64,000 nucleotides of DNA, taken from the NCBI GenBank assembly GCA_014607495.2, contig CP053153.1, positions 3,968,001 to 4,032,000 on the forward strand, read 5' to 3'. Source of the stretch: Carposina sasakii. Taxonomy: Eukaryota; Arthropoda; Insecta; Lepidoptera; Carposinidae. Both the position numbers and the translations under genes were made by a program. Below the pieces are notes generated by a model, which saw only the letters and a program-made list of their open reading frames with translations, was not told where the DNA came from and did not search any database. Every line of letters starts with the position of its first letter. Position 1 is the stretch's first letter. Shown here piece after piece: positions 45,701 through 51,890 of the stretch.

Positions 45701-47564
45701 CCTGATTAAATATACCTAGGCCTTTTAATTGTTATAGAATTTAAACCTGTTTATTATTAAAACAAAACTAAAACAATGTTAGAATTAAATGCATTATATT
45801 CTTTACCATAGCTTTCTTTTCTTCCTTATACCTAACTAAAACTATTCAAAAACCTTGTAACAAGCACCTTTTTCTTTTTTTCTATTTCCACTGCATTTTT
45901 TCAGTTTTTCTTCTTCTCGACTTCAAAATTCTTCTTTTGTAATATCTTTTAAATTTTTAGACTGTAGATGGCGCTATCGCGGAGAACCAGCACCGCGGGA
46001 CTTCAAGTGCTAACCTTCCCCTGGGTGGAGGACGTCGTCTTCGAGGGTACTTAGCCAGGGTAGAGAGGGAAGGAGTGCGACGAGTGAGGATGTTCCTGGT
46101 CATCACCGCCGCTTACGTCTTGTTCTGGGGACCATTGTTCATGATCACACTGCTCCATCATCCTACTTTGACGTCGCATATTGCTTATGAAGTAAGTTGG
46201 TAACAAACGTGAATTTAATTCCTATTGCAATGTACAAAAAAAATGTGTAAAGCGAGTTCTTTAAACTAGATCCAGCCACATTAGGCTTCATAGTCATAGT
46301 CAGATATACATAATACGGGGAACATACAAATATTTAGTTTTTACCTATATGTTCGAGTTTAAGAAATATGTCCATTATCTTAATATACTTCTTTAGCTTC
46401 TTTTTAAGCAGCCCCAAAATAGAGTACGTTGCCAATTTGTAACAAAATGGTGAAGCTATCTATACCACCCACAGATGTATTTTCAAATCACCCTGCACAT
46501 ATCCTATGTGCACGCGGCGGTGAACCCGCTTCTATTCATGGCTCTGCATCGAGCTCTGCGCCGTGCAGCGCTGCAGTTGTGTTGTGGATGCTGCGTGCAT
46601 TGGAGCCAGTTCGTGTTGGCACTTACAGCGGCTGGTAAGATATACCTTAGTATATGTGATAGCGTTTTTAGGTACTAGACTGGTATATGGTAATAGCTGG
46701 ATAATCTAAGTGAGAAAAGAGACCAAACATCCATCATATGACCAGAAGGGGAAATCTGATAATGTAAACGATCTATGTCTAACGGATTTGAACCCGTTTT
46801 CTTTTCTGAATGTTTCTCATTGGTTTAGTGAGTTTTTCTTTTCTGATTATTTTTATATCTTATATACTTTGCGGCTCTTTGGAGATTTATTTCCAATGAT
46901 TCTTGGTCATCTGCAACTGCTGACCTATCATTCAAGGGCAAGGTCATATATTTTCGGAAATTCCAGCTCAATCTCCACTAGCACCGCAGTCGTTTTCGCC
47001 AGCAGCAGCATCGCCGGAGCCCCCTCCCGCGCCGCCGCCACCCATGGCGCCCCCCGCCCCTCCCGCGCCCCCTGCACCCCAAGCTCACACGATGATGGTA
47101 ATTACCTCTTATATGTAAGTGTTGACACCGTAATACGTGGATTTAATCACTCGCACTGCCCAGCACGTAATGCCTTTAGTGACCCTGCGAGTAGTATTTA
47201 AAGCCTCGTTTATTGAGCAGTAAATATTCCTGACAGAATTTGCCAAATAATCTGACTATTCGCATAGTTTCTTAGCTCATAGCGATAGTATTTGCTGGTA
47301 GTTATAAAAGTAGTATTTGCTGCTCGACGGAAAATTACGAGACTTCAGTGTGCATGAAGTTAAGTGGCGTCCTTAGCGATCCTATGTCCTAGCTGCCCTA
47401 CTCTAAGTCATGCAAAATCTCGGTCTCAGAGTTGGGAAGTTGAGGAGTGTGATGCTGAGAGTATGTCGAGTGCGCGTGTGCAGGGAGACGAGGATATGAT
47501 GGGGGAGGCGTGGAGCGGCGTGCGGCGGCCGCGCTCGCCCAGCCCGCTGCTTCCCGCCATCTGA
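27745..47564 (+). CDS. Rhodopsin-like (class A) orphan G-protein-coupled receptor, 10 coding exons, 491 aa
   Basis: Joined exons are 27745-27754, 28827-29025, 40000-40138, 44014-44130, 44389-44637, 45162-45266, 45961-46191, 46475-46634, 46967-47097 and 47430-47564: 1476 nt, 491 codons plus TGA. Every junction is GT-AG and every phase matches. The N-terminus (1-37) has two N-glycosylation sequons (N23-A-S, N28-N-T). Membrane segments are at about 38-62, 74-97, 107-129, 156-178, 207-229, 316-338 and 352-373. C106 (TM3) and C198 (ECL2) fit the family disulfide. TM6 has FWGP (328-331) and TM7 has NPLLF (367-371). Helix 8 is followed by a CCGCC cluster (386-390), likely palmitoylated. The DRY position reads N-D-S (130-132), so the arginine is missing. 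ICL2 carries an acidic insert and the C-tail is very proline-rich. The ligand is unknown and I cannot name the orthologue. The start is the first in-frame ATG after in-frame stops (last at 27628-27630), in a CAAAATG context. Confidence 0.88.
28827..29025 (+). CDS. Receptor exon 2: N-terminus and TM1
   Basis: The exon encodes residues 4-70: the glycosylatable N-terminus (NAS, NNT), a Pro-Gly turn, an alanine-rich TM1 with its conserved asparagine (N55 in MSANLALM), and the basic first intracellular loop SKKQLR. The acceptor is CTCCAG and the donor is AAG|GTATGT. It is GC-rich compared with the flanking intron, as are all coding exons here. Confidence 0.85.
29068..29228. repeat. Diverged tandem pair next to the receptor exon 2 donor
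   Basis: GATGTCTCAAAGTTA...CCTACCTCTTGAGC...CCCCGAGAGTA at 29068 and a diverged version at 29161 follow each other. On the minus strand both units have a protein-like frame (TLGELLEAFAQEVGV; TLGGTAKAVA, stop, EVGV). The BEL/Pao element inserted at the end of the second unit. I do not recognise the source. Confidence 0.5.
29254..29428 (-). repeat. BEL/Pao 3' LTR
   Basis: This is the downstream LTR, 175 bp, abutting target-duplication copy CTTAC at 29249-29253. Read on the minus strand it begins TGTTTAAG and ends AAACCA. Confidence 0.93.
29553..34739 (-). CDS. BEL/Pao gag-pol polyprotein (intact)
   Basis: The ORF opens at an ATG at 34760 (1735 codons). The ATG at 34739 (MTSTQQ) may be the real start. 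Domains, in residues from 34760: gag-like DUF1759 region at about 124-280; Cys/His knuckles at about 340-395 including C-x2-C-x4-H-x4-C near 372; aspartic protease with DPGSQ near 466; reverse transcriptase with YMDD near 875; RNase H/A17 region; HHCC-type integrase zinc finger (HVHTLHGG...CIPC); integrase core with D in VDFAGP, D in SDCGTNF and E in LWESG (52 residues between the last two); and a C-terminal DUF5641-type domain ending near the stop. No internal stop or frameshift is visible. The single gag-pol ORF and domain order are typical of the BEL/Pao superfamily. It needs the flanking LTRs for expression. Confidence 0.95.
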   Translation of the reverse strand: MTSTQQLCAAQRSTADKILKLLTNLKKSKSRFTVGYLETRQEVLNEYWVKYEANHEIFSRISEEELIDYKPDEHYDDTLNLRMEIKTLIKDSLNLLQNSEPKGSKIPTETKQEHTRPRLPSITIPKFSGDYLEWMSFRDLFKQLIHNELHISQVEKYHYLKSCLSGEADTLIKHLAVTEANYDEAWNTLENRYDNKRIIVSHILNRLLNQNKMTYESARGLKELLDTTKQCLSSLNNIKIPTCTWDAIIVHIVVSKLDSDSYKLWEQSLTSTMLPSFKDLCSYLENRFQTLEIINNSQQIPQRREITKTHPPQKIMKSATVKTFFAEADTTCTYCSQPHYLCHCKDFATLNVPERQDFVKKNNICFNCLIKGHSVSHCRQSTTCKKCGRRHHTLLHFTNPNKTISTQEVTKPSESTTVSTNCHISMKTEVDNNNQQVILATAQIVVQSESGMGLVLRALIDPGSQASFITEAASQLLNLERTYVNGKITGISNTTAVITKSMVTLKFQSTKEVLTQFETKAYVLKKLTSLLPSQEFPLDTWPPSMSLDLADPEYYKPGSIDVLLGADIFSHILLDGLQRHNNLIALNSQLGWLISGRVTQTDLYKHNVIVNHTKIEIDQLLRQFWELEEYLPKKNTMTNLEKKCEEHYKNTHTRNRDGRYVVRLPFIDDPQLGDSRPLAVSRLHQMEKRFTHKPDFKSDYNLFMEQYLTQGHMEVVPEKEEMITTQKYYLPHHAVVRPSSLSTKLRVVFDGSAKPGNGNSLNNAMLITPILQQDMRDLITRWRQHKFCLVADIQKMYRQILVSRKDVDFQRIVWRNTPHEPIRQYRLLTVTYGTSCAPFLAIRTLHQLAEDERTDFPKEAEILQNDIYMDDLMTGSSTEEDAIQLQKSLTELLGRGGFPLHKWASNSELVLDQIPEVDKESQSAVNIKIEDTIKALGINWNSRSDNLELTLKLDSNDNIFTKRCVLSAIAKTFDPLGWLAPAVIVLKIFMQKLWLAGLGWDDVLSDELKTEWCTYLNKFNDVEVIPFPRWLGRSNTVAKIELHGFCDASCAAYASVLYLRVCNGDNVTVRMIMAKSKVAPVKQVSVPRLELCGAVLLSKMLHDVKTSLKINDDCVFAWTDSMIVLAWLRKSPSNWTTFVANRTSEILTVTNSSQWHHVQSNDNPADCATRGIDPRELNKHKLWWTGPQFLTNSSIMQYRSIDLIDTNLETKVKIVSNIVIDDDDMNVYFNRYSSYLKLIRVTAYCIRFFNKCKLKLGILPNNHDLPLTYSTGLTAAEIQNARNICIRISQNMYFCNEINYLKNHKVIPKSSSLHTLNPKLDVNNILRVGGRLAYANVPLDMKAPIILSSKCTFSNLLVVNAHVHTLHGGQQLTLNFLRKNFWILGVKNLVKKTIRKCIPCFKQRATPVAPFMGNLPQFRVTPSRPFLTSGVDFAGPFMLKLYPGRCNRTCKAYISLFICTVTKAIHLEVVSNLSSSAFLAAFKRFTSRRGHCRDMWSDCGTNFIGASRELNLTFKNLKSQVVIEISELLANDQTTWHFIPPGAPHFGGLWESGVKSVKGHLKRVIGQTLLTFEEFNTLLTQVEACLNSRPLTLMSSSPDDIPLTPSHFLVGESLIAVPEQNLIDTRVSCLDRWHIVQRFVQQLWRRWQIEYLTTLQHRYKWSKIQSDIALGAVVLVKDDRLPPGKWLLGRVIEKHPGSDGITRVVTLQYKNNTFKRPVTKLCPLPLDA
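34770..35046 (-). repeat. Two tandem-repeat arrays in the BEL/Pao 5' leader
   Basis: Between the primer site and the ORF lie two different arrays. At about 34775-34902 there are four degenerate units around CTAAGTCCAA and ACACGAATTT, roughly 30-36 bp each. At about 34930-35045 there are repeats of about 25 bp built on CACTGAAATCC and AGAAACACTCACTT. Both contain only leader sequence. They may be expansion or packaging-region repeats; their function is unknown. Confidence 0.8.
35051..35067 (-). promoter_or_regulatory. Primer-binding site matching tRNA-Tyr
   Basis: One base inside the 5' LTR the minus strand reads TGGTCCTTCGAGCCGGA. It is complementary to a tRNA 3' end of the form CCGGC-TCGAAGG-A-CCA. 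The acceptor strand TCGAAGGA is that of insect tRNA-Tyr as I recall it, so tRNA-Tyr is the likely primer. Confidence 0.7.
35069..35250 (-). repeat. BEL/Pao 5' LTR
   Basis: This is the upstream LTR in the element's orientation, 182 bp. It matches 29254-29428 except for one T/A change near the inner end and an extra 7-bp copy of the CTATACA motif near the outer end. It should hold the element's promoter and lies antisense in the receptor intron. Confidence 0.93.
35479..35735 (+). mobile_element. SINE-like element with RTE-type tail
   Basis: The head is GTTCCGGCAGAGTAGAG; the middle contains GAGGCGATTAAGGGTTTCCG and CGCCTGCCCAGCGTGGTGAC. The tail encodes AYVQQWTAIS and stop. It shares about 260 bp with 40227-40485 and 62150-62410. 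Confidence 0.75.
36736..36958 (+). repeat. Old tandem duplication, unit about 112 bp
   Basis: Units at about 36736-36848 and 36849-36958 share TATTCAT, GATNATTATT, CCAAAG, TTTCGGATT, TGTCAATTTA and TGCTAGATT blocks with many substitutions. It is intronic. Confidence 0.6.
38474..38690 (+). mobile_element. RTE-type LINE/SINE tail fragment
   Basis: It is close in sequence to 20603-20840 and lies in receptor intron 2. It ends near ATTTTTGGATGTATGG. Confidence 0.8.
38865..38955 (+). repeat. Two-copy dispersed repeat (also 54283-54362)
   Basis: The shared block is GGCGACCAGAAAAATGCAAA, then CAGAGGAC/GGGGGAC, TAACAACC, ACTATAAAG and ATTAAAA. The class is unknown. Confidence 0.55.
40000..40138 (+). 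CDS. Receptor exon 3: TM2, ECL1 and start of TM3
   Basis: The exon encodes residues 70-116. It includes TM2 with D83 at the position of the sodium-site aspartate, ECL1, C106 and the start of TM3 (ETAFLLL). The acceptor is TTCTATTCAG and the donor is CTG|GTAAGT. It lies about 11 kb downstream of exon 2, across the inserted BEL/Pao element. Confidence 0.88.
40227..40485 (+). mobile_element. SINE-like element with RTE-type tail
   Basis: It is close to 35479-35735. The head is GCGTGGTGCCGGCAGAGTAG and the tail reads EAYVQQWTAID and stop. It lies just after receptor exon 3. Confidence 0.8.
41394..41958. mobile_element. MITE with 31-bp perfect terminal inverted repeats
   Basis: Both ends carry the same perfectly inverted 31 bp, starting GGAGGTTTCCGGCGACTCGG. 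A subterminal pair (GGCGACTCGACCCACTCAT and its near-complement) lies inside. The flanks share ATTTTA, extendable to CCATTTTA depending on where the boundary is drawn. It has no credible ORF and an AT-rich core. It lies in receptor intron 3 (40139-44013). Confidence 0.8.
42218..42845. mobile_element. Non-autonomous hAT-like element with 8-bp target duplication
   Basis: The element (42226-42837, 612 bp) has inverted ends TAGGGTTGCCAAC and GTTGGCAACCCAG. Flanks are CTTATAAG and CTTATAAA (7 of 8 matching), the 8-bp duplication expected of hAT. Subterminal repeats of TCCCG (GTCCCGTTTT and similar) occur at both ends, as in hAT transposase-binding regions. It contains no transposase ORF. Confidence 0.7.
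44014..44130 (+). CDS. Receptor exon 4: end of TM3 and acidic second intracellular loop
   Basis: The exon has 39 codons, phase 0 at both ends. It begins with the TM3 segment VTVSTVNMLTTVL. N-D-S then follows where most class A receptors have D/E-R-Y. An acidic loop with EEE and a leucine pair (APLL) leads to TM4. The donor is CAG|GTAGCA. Confidence 0.85.
44389..44637 (+). CDS. Receptor exon 5: TM4, ECL2 and TM5
   Basis: The exon has 83 codons, phase 0 at both ends. TM4 contains the conserved tryptophan W165. ECL2 carries a GSYGSYGPSPSC stretch whose C198 should pair with C106. TM5 is followed by a basic KKLHR start of the third intracellular loop. The acceptor is TTTCCACAG and the donor is AAG|GTATCC. 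Confidence 0.9.
45162..45266 (+). CDS. Receptor exon 6: third intracellular loop
   Basis: The exon has 35 codons, phase 0 at both ends, between ATGCAG and AGG|GTAAGT. It encodes only loop sequence (residues 239-273). A symmetrical exon like this could be skipped without shifting the frame, which would shorten the loop that normally meets G proteins and arrestins. Whether it is skipped cannot be seen from DNA. Confidence 0.8.
45961..46191 (+). CDS. Receptor exon 7: rest of ICL3, TM6 and ECL3
   Basis: The exon has 77 codons, phase 0 at both ends. A basic run (RRLRG...RRVRM) leads into TM6, where FWGP replaces the usual CWxP switch. ECL3 follows, with a His-His-Pro. The acceptor is AATTTTTAG and the donor is GAA|GTAAGT. 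Confidence 0.9.
46475..46634 (+). CDS. Receptor exon 8: TM7 and helix 8
   Basis: The exon encodes residues 351-403 plus one base of codon 404. TM7 carries NPLLF, with Phe for the usual Tyr of NPxxY. Helix 8 is basic (LHRALRR) and is followed by the cysteine cluster. The acceptor is CACCCACAG and the donor is GCTG|GTAAGA. Confidence 0.9.
46967..47097 (+). CDS. Receptor exon 9: proline-rich cytoplasmic tail
   Basis: The exon encodes residues 404-447: serine/proline repeats, then runs of PPP/PPPP and PPA repeats, consistent with SH3, EVH1 or profilin binding. The acceptor is AATTCCAG and the donor is ATG|GTAATT. Exon 8 ends in phase 1, and this exon completes the codon as GCT. Confidence 0.8.
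47430..47564 (+). CDS. Receptor exon 10: acidic C-terminus and stop
   Basis: The exon has 44 codons and then TGA at 47562-47564. The acidic part (WEVEECDAESM...DEDMM) gives way to a basic Arg-Pro-Ser-Pro end. The acceptor is GGTCTCAG. The same frame continues open past the TGA (see 47565-47789). Confidence 0.8.
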   Translation, partial: SWEVEECDAESMSSARVQGDEDMMGEAWSGVRRPRSPSPLLPAI

Positions 47565-47789
47565 GCAGCGCCATCTAGCGGCGGCGTGGCGGAACACGGC
47601 GGTCTCCGCGCGCAAAATGGCGACTCCGGCGCACAATATGGCGGCTATGGCACGCATTATGGCGGCTACGGCGCGCAATATGACAGCTACGGAGCGCAAT
47701 ACGCGGAAAATGGCGCCGCTAGAGCTCCCGTGGTCCAAGTTAATACTGCCAGACGTATTGATTTGGCAGCAATTACAACGCATTTGTAA
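47565..47789 (+). CDS. In-frame 74-codon extension after the receptor stop (readthrough or alternative-splice candidate)
   Basis: Directly after the TGA the receptor frame has 74 sense codons to TAA at 47787-47789. The stretch includes four adjacent 7-codon units (47628-47711): GAQYGGY, GTHYGGY, GAQYDSY and GAQYAEN. Several differences between units are synonymous (GCA/GCG, TAT/TAC, GGC/GGA) and others change residues. The end, T-H-L, fits a class I PDZ ligand (S/T-x-hydrophobic), whereas the short form ends in P-A-I. TGA is followed by G, not by the C that favours readthrough. Alternatively, exon 8 (phase 1) spliced to an acceptor CAG ending at 47568 would enter this frame. It could also be ordinary repeat-rich 3'UTR. 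Confidence 0.45.
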   Translation, partial: AAPSSGGVAEHGGLRAQNGDSGAQYGGYGTHYGGYGAQYDSYGAQYAENGAARAPVVQVNTARRIDLAAITTHL

Positions 47790-49891
47790 ACTTTTCTGCT
47801 AGTATAAAGGTATACTAAGACTATGTGAATCAACGAAGTGTACAGGATTGTAATGTAGTTAGATAGGTGTTTAGTAAGTTTGTTAGGTATACGTTCCTGC
47901 GATAACTACAATTCGAAGAATACTTTCTTATTTATTATAAAAATACATATATAAATAGTCTAATGGATGATTATGTTAGGTAAATTATTAATATCTTGCC
48001 AAAAAAATATTTTAAAAAATCTCATTTCTTCCTATGGATAAACTATAAGAAAATATACGTGTAAAATGTTATAGAATATTTTGTAAAAAGCTGAATTCTA
48101 AAACTTGATAGCAGAAGAAAACTGTACAATAGATGTAGTATTAGCTCAAAATATTTAAAGGGGATAAAATTTTCCTTAAGTTCCATTCTCCGCCAAAACG
48201 AAATGTGCCAAATTGAATACATAAGTAGACAATCCCAATTATTCACCTAAAGATAGATAAATAAGTATTTCTTTCAGTGTGATTTCGAAATAATATGTCA
48301 CTGTGTTCTTAAATAGAAAATACACAAGTCCACTAATAAATTTTAAAAAACACAAACTTAATTAGTATACCTATAGATTAGTGAAATAAATTACAGGAGC
48401 TTCGGTACTCAATTAAAGTCAAATGAAACGATCAGACCGGAGGCTCTTGTAAGCGATTAGCAAGTTAGATCAATGGAAAGCGCAATTAGTACCTGTTTAG
48501 TACCTATCTAGTACACTACCTGGGGGCTTTCCCGGCTTGAGTTTTACCGGTCGATTGGGAAAAATGTAATGTACGAGTATAGTGGATTTTATTGCACTAT
48601 CAAACACAGCATAAGGCATGCGTAACGTTATCGACTCGCAAGCAGACTTTAGTCATGGATCCCACACTCAAACGGCGCAAGTAGTTTTGTGGGACGTTGT
48701 ATCTAGTTTAAAGTTTTTGTGACTGAATAAAGAATAAATAAATAATAAAAAAGAAAGTCTATGAGATTCCACAATGTTCATGTTCAATGTTCCATAATCC
48801 ACAATGTGCAATAGCGTACTTTTAAGAGGTTCGTGCTTGTCTCACAGACCTGAATCCAATATTCATGTCAGAGTACCTATTTATAAACCTACTTTATGGA
48901 TACTAACTATTATGAAAAAAAGTAAAATCAATGCAGATAAAATAGCGTATATTTTTGTAATAACAGCGTACGTAATTTTAATAGCTTCTGGTTAATAATT
49001 ATGTTCTACATACGTATATTCGTTCGGGCACAAAATATTAATGTTATCAGTTGCCAGAATACCGTTATATATTCAAGTATATTTTGGCATATTAATCGGG
49101 TTGTGGTCAGAATAAATTTTGGTTGATAATTTTCCCAAGCCGGTAAAATCCGCAGCCGTGGAATTATTTATGAATAAAAATCTGTCGTATTTCCAATTAC
49201 CAACTGAGTACCTGTACTCGAGTAAATTATATTTAGTATAAAAATATGTAAATAACTATATGTAAGTACTAAACTAAAAACACTTGTCCAATGTTGTAGA
49301 AAAAGCAAAATATGTATTAGGTAAATTCGGTATTAGTTAATTTTAAATGTTAAAACTTTGTAGATTCTTTAAAAACACCAATGTATAGAAGAATTTAGAT
49401 GATTATTAAGATGACTTCTACAAGTTTACTATTTTCCTTTAAATTTCTGCTTAAATCTCAAGACTGATAATTTATTTAGTTTTTCTAATAGCTTTATTCA
49501 TTTTGTATTCACAGTAGAGTTTTGATATCGAACTTAAATTACCTACTCTGAACAAATGATGCAATAACTTGTGAAGTTGTTTTTGTTGTAAATGGTAGTA
49601 AATAGTACTTACATGGAAATGTATGAGGTACTTTACCTATTTTGAAGTCTGAGTGAATGTTCAGTAATTTCATTTTTTATTAAGAAAAGTGTACATTATA
49701 GTAGTATTAGTAGATACTATAGTGAAGAGCAACTACGAACTTAATTTTTTCCATACACTTTACCTCAAGGTAAAAATTCTTTCATTATTTTGTTACATTA
49801 ATCATCTAAAATTATTAAATAATATAAGAGCTGTCCAGTATGTATGTCTTATTAGCTAATTTTATATAACAATTTGTTCAATAAACCTCAG

Positions 49892-50192
49892 CACCGGTAT
49901 GATGAATTTGATGAGAACGAGACGTCTCAATTTTAAACGTCAAATCCACAGAGCTAAGTAATAACTAGACAAGGCATGTGTTTCTACTTGGTGTGTAAAA
50001 TGGGATTGCAAACCACTTCTATCAGCCCTAATTCCTTCAGTCCAGGCTCGAGAACGAGTGTGTATTCTAATTCTTAAGTCTATTTTTTACATGCAAAGTA
50101 CATCCACTTAGTTTATCTAGTTATTAATAGCTCTGTGAATTTGACGTTTAAAAGTGAGACATCTCGCTCTCACCAAATTCATCATATCGGTG
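49892..50192. mobile_element. 301-bp fold-back MITE, copy 2 of a pair
   Basis: Inverted arms of about 85 bp begin CACCGGTATGATGAATTTG and include GAACGAGACGTCTC, TTAAACGTCAAAT and CACAGAGCTA. It is the same family and length as 19717-20018. It lies downstream of the receptor. Confidence 0.75.
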
Positions 50193-50639
50193 AAGACTGT
50201 TTTTATTTTGAATTAAATTTAAAGCTTTATTATGATGATTAGGTATCTAAGGTAAACAAATGGAGATAAGTTAACAGACTGTTGTCGTTTATTGAAACTA
50301 TAAGATTATGTATTATGTTAGGATCATCACGATTACCTAGGTATATTATGTCATATCTACAAATATGTCTACCTATTTTCGCACTGTGGGTAGGAACCTT
50401 TTAAATCCATATTCTTCATTATTATAAAAGGTTGTAAAATAATGTAAGTAATAAAGAAACACATAATATGAAGAGATTATAACAGAGAATTTATAAAATA
50501 TATTGTAAAGTTGTGTTCTTCTAAGTAAAATGTGACAGAGATAAAAGTGTGAAGTATTAAAATTATTTATTAAATGTTTTTCATTATTTTACCCTTGTAT
50601 ACCAAGATATTGGTAAACGTAGCCCTTTTTCACCGACTT

Positions 50640-51290
50640 CAAAAAAGAGAGGTTATCAATTCGTCTGTATGTTTTTTTTATAATTTTTTATTTTTTATGT
50701 GTGTTACCTCAGAACTCCTTCATTTATGAACCGATTTCATTTTTTTTATATAGTTTGTCATGGTATGCTTCCAAGTTGGTCCCATATTCACCATGTCAGG
50801 ATCTGATGATGGGATCTTGGAGAAATCGAAGGCAATCCTCAAATATTGTAGGCACATGTAGTCTGTTTTTATACTTTTACTGAGCGTTTTGATCACCTAC
50901 ATAAAAAACATAACATCTGATGATGGAATCCCTAAGGAATCTAGGGATATTTTTTTTTTTTTTTTTTTTACACAGCACATTAACCTAGTCCCACACTAAG
51001 ATCCCTAAGGTCTTGTGTCGTGGGTACTAAGCAACGGTATATAAATACATAGATAAGTATAGAAACATCCATGATCGGAAACACACATTGAATGCACCTA
51101 CCGGGATTCGAACCCAGGAATGGCGTCGCAGGCAGGGTCACTACCTACTAGACCATCCTCAAATATAAAAGGCACGAGTAGTCCGTTTTTAGATTTTTAT
51201 AGAGAAATTTGGTCAGCTACACATAATATGAAGGAAACGAGGGTCTGATGATGGAGCCGCCGAAAAACAGATAGTGGAACTTTTTATTAA
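50640..51290 (+). repeat. Dispersed repeat with about three GTCTGATGATGG-type units, split by a SINE
   Basis: The unit recurs at 50803, 50924 and 51244, each starting CTGATGATGG. It continues with CCTCAAATAT, AGGCAC, GTAGTC and GTTTTTA. The left end (CGACTTCAAAAAAGAGAGG, ATGAACCGATTT) is a type common in moths. Confidence 0.65.
50949..51157 (-). mobile_element. tRNA-derived SINE in reverse orientation with long poly(A)
   Basis: It begins on the plus strand with about 20 T residues, then the complement of the SINE tail (GTCTTGTGTCGTGGGTACTA), the B-box complement GGATTCGAACCC and a truncated head. It is inserted into the repeat at 50640-51290. Confidence 0.85.
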
Positions 51291-51295
51291 CAAAA

Positions 51296-51350
51296 TCCCC
51301 CTATGGCAGGGGGAGGCCTACGTCCAGTGGTGGACTGCAATAGGCTTATG
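51296..51350 (+). mobile_element. RTE 3' end fragment
   Basis: It contains CCCCCTATGGCAGGGGGAGG, then CTACGTCCAGTGGTGGACTG, reading EAYVQWWTAIGL and stop. Confidence 0.65.
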
Positions 51351-51699
51351 AAGATGAAAATAACTGTATTAAGTGGTGAAATTATATGTTGCGTTAAGCC
51401 GTGTCCGAAGTTAGATGGTTATAGAGGAAGAGGTAGACATGAGAATAACGAGATGATGGATAATAGGGATGAATGAAAGAAGAGTACCTACATATTACAC
51501 CGACCCCAAATGATTGGGAAATGTTAAAGTTCCTTTGAAATTCGTTTTACGTAATACGAATTTGACAAGCAATCAGCGATTTTTGTACAATTTTCGCTAT
51601 CGCTTTGCTTCTGCTAGTTAGGTAATAAGGGGGCGGGAAGCGGATCGAAGCTCCATCGCGCAGGCGTTTTGTCACTCCGTCCATTTAAATTGGTAATCA

Positions 51700-51890
51700 T
51701 AATATCATTTACTATGGGTGCGCCCACCACCGGGCCCTACACCCTCCACTGACCCTCGGATCTGATAACTCATAATTGCGACAACAGGCACTTGCACTAA
51801 CTACAATCGCCATGAGAAATGGGTGGTGGGCGCACCCATAGTGAATGTTCGAACTTCCGAATTGTAACGCCTAATACAATTTCATTTATA
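51700..51890 (-). mobile_element. Related copy of the 18301-18650 element with a different but still complementary terminal stem
   Basis: On the minus strand the order is TTGTATTAGGCGTTAC, GGAAGTTCGAAC, stem arm, short middle with ATCCGAGGGTCAGTGGAGGG, GGGCCCGGTGG, stem arm. It matches the 18301 element outside the stem. The arms (51706-51731 and 51822-51847, 26 nt, one mismatch) are built on TATGGGTGCGCCCACCACC, not TATTGAGGGATCGCCCGC, yet both arms have changed together. The ribozyme portion is deleted. Confidence 0.6.

Larger units (their letters stand above)
27475..48390 (+). other. Orphan receptor gene, transcription-unit span (estimated)
   Basis: This is the estimated extent of the receptor transcription unit. 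The 5' limit is a good 3' splice site (a T-rich tract then TTTCAG ending at 27474), so at least one more non-coding exon may lie upstream; the TSS is not resolved. The 3' limit is the first convincing AATAAA after the stop (48385-48390). Other AATAAA-like signals lie near 48725 and 49880, so the 3' end is uncertain. Introns range from about 260 bases to about 11 kb. The long one (29026-39999) is largely inserted transposon. Confidence 0.6.

Noticed and set aside
46710..47201. 163-codon ORF overlapping receptor exon 9
   Set aside because: It is another frame across intron and exon. The receptor frame through 46967-47097 is supported by splice signals and phase.
47403..47783. 126-codon minus-strand ORF opposite the receptor's last exon
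   Set aside because: It is a mirror of the repetitive GC-rich codons on the plus strand, with no independent evidence.
50803..51260. CTGATGATGG motifs as further hammerhead ribozymes
   Set aside because: No GAA core, stem III or NUH triplet follows in the right order. The motif belongs to a simple dispersed repeat.
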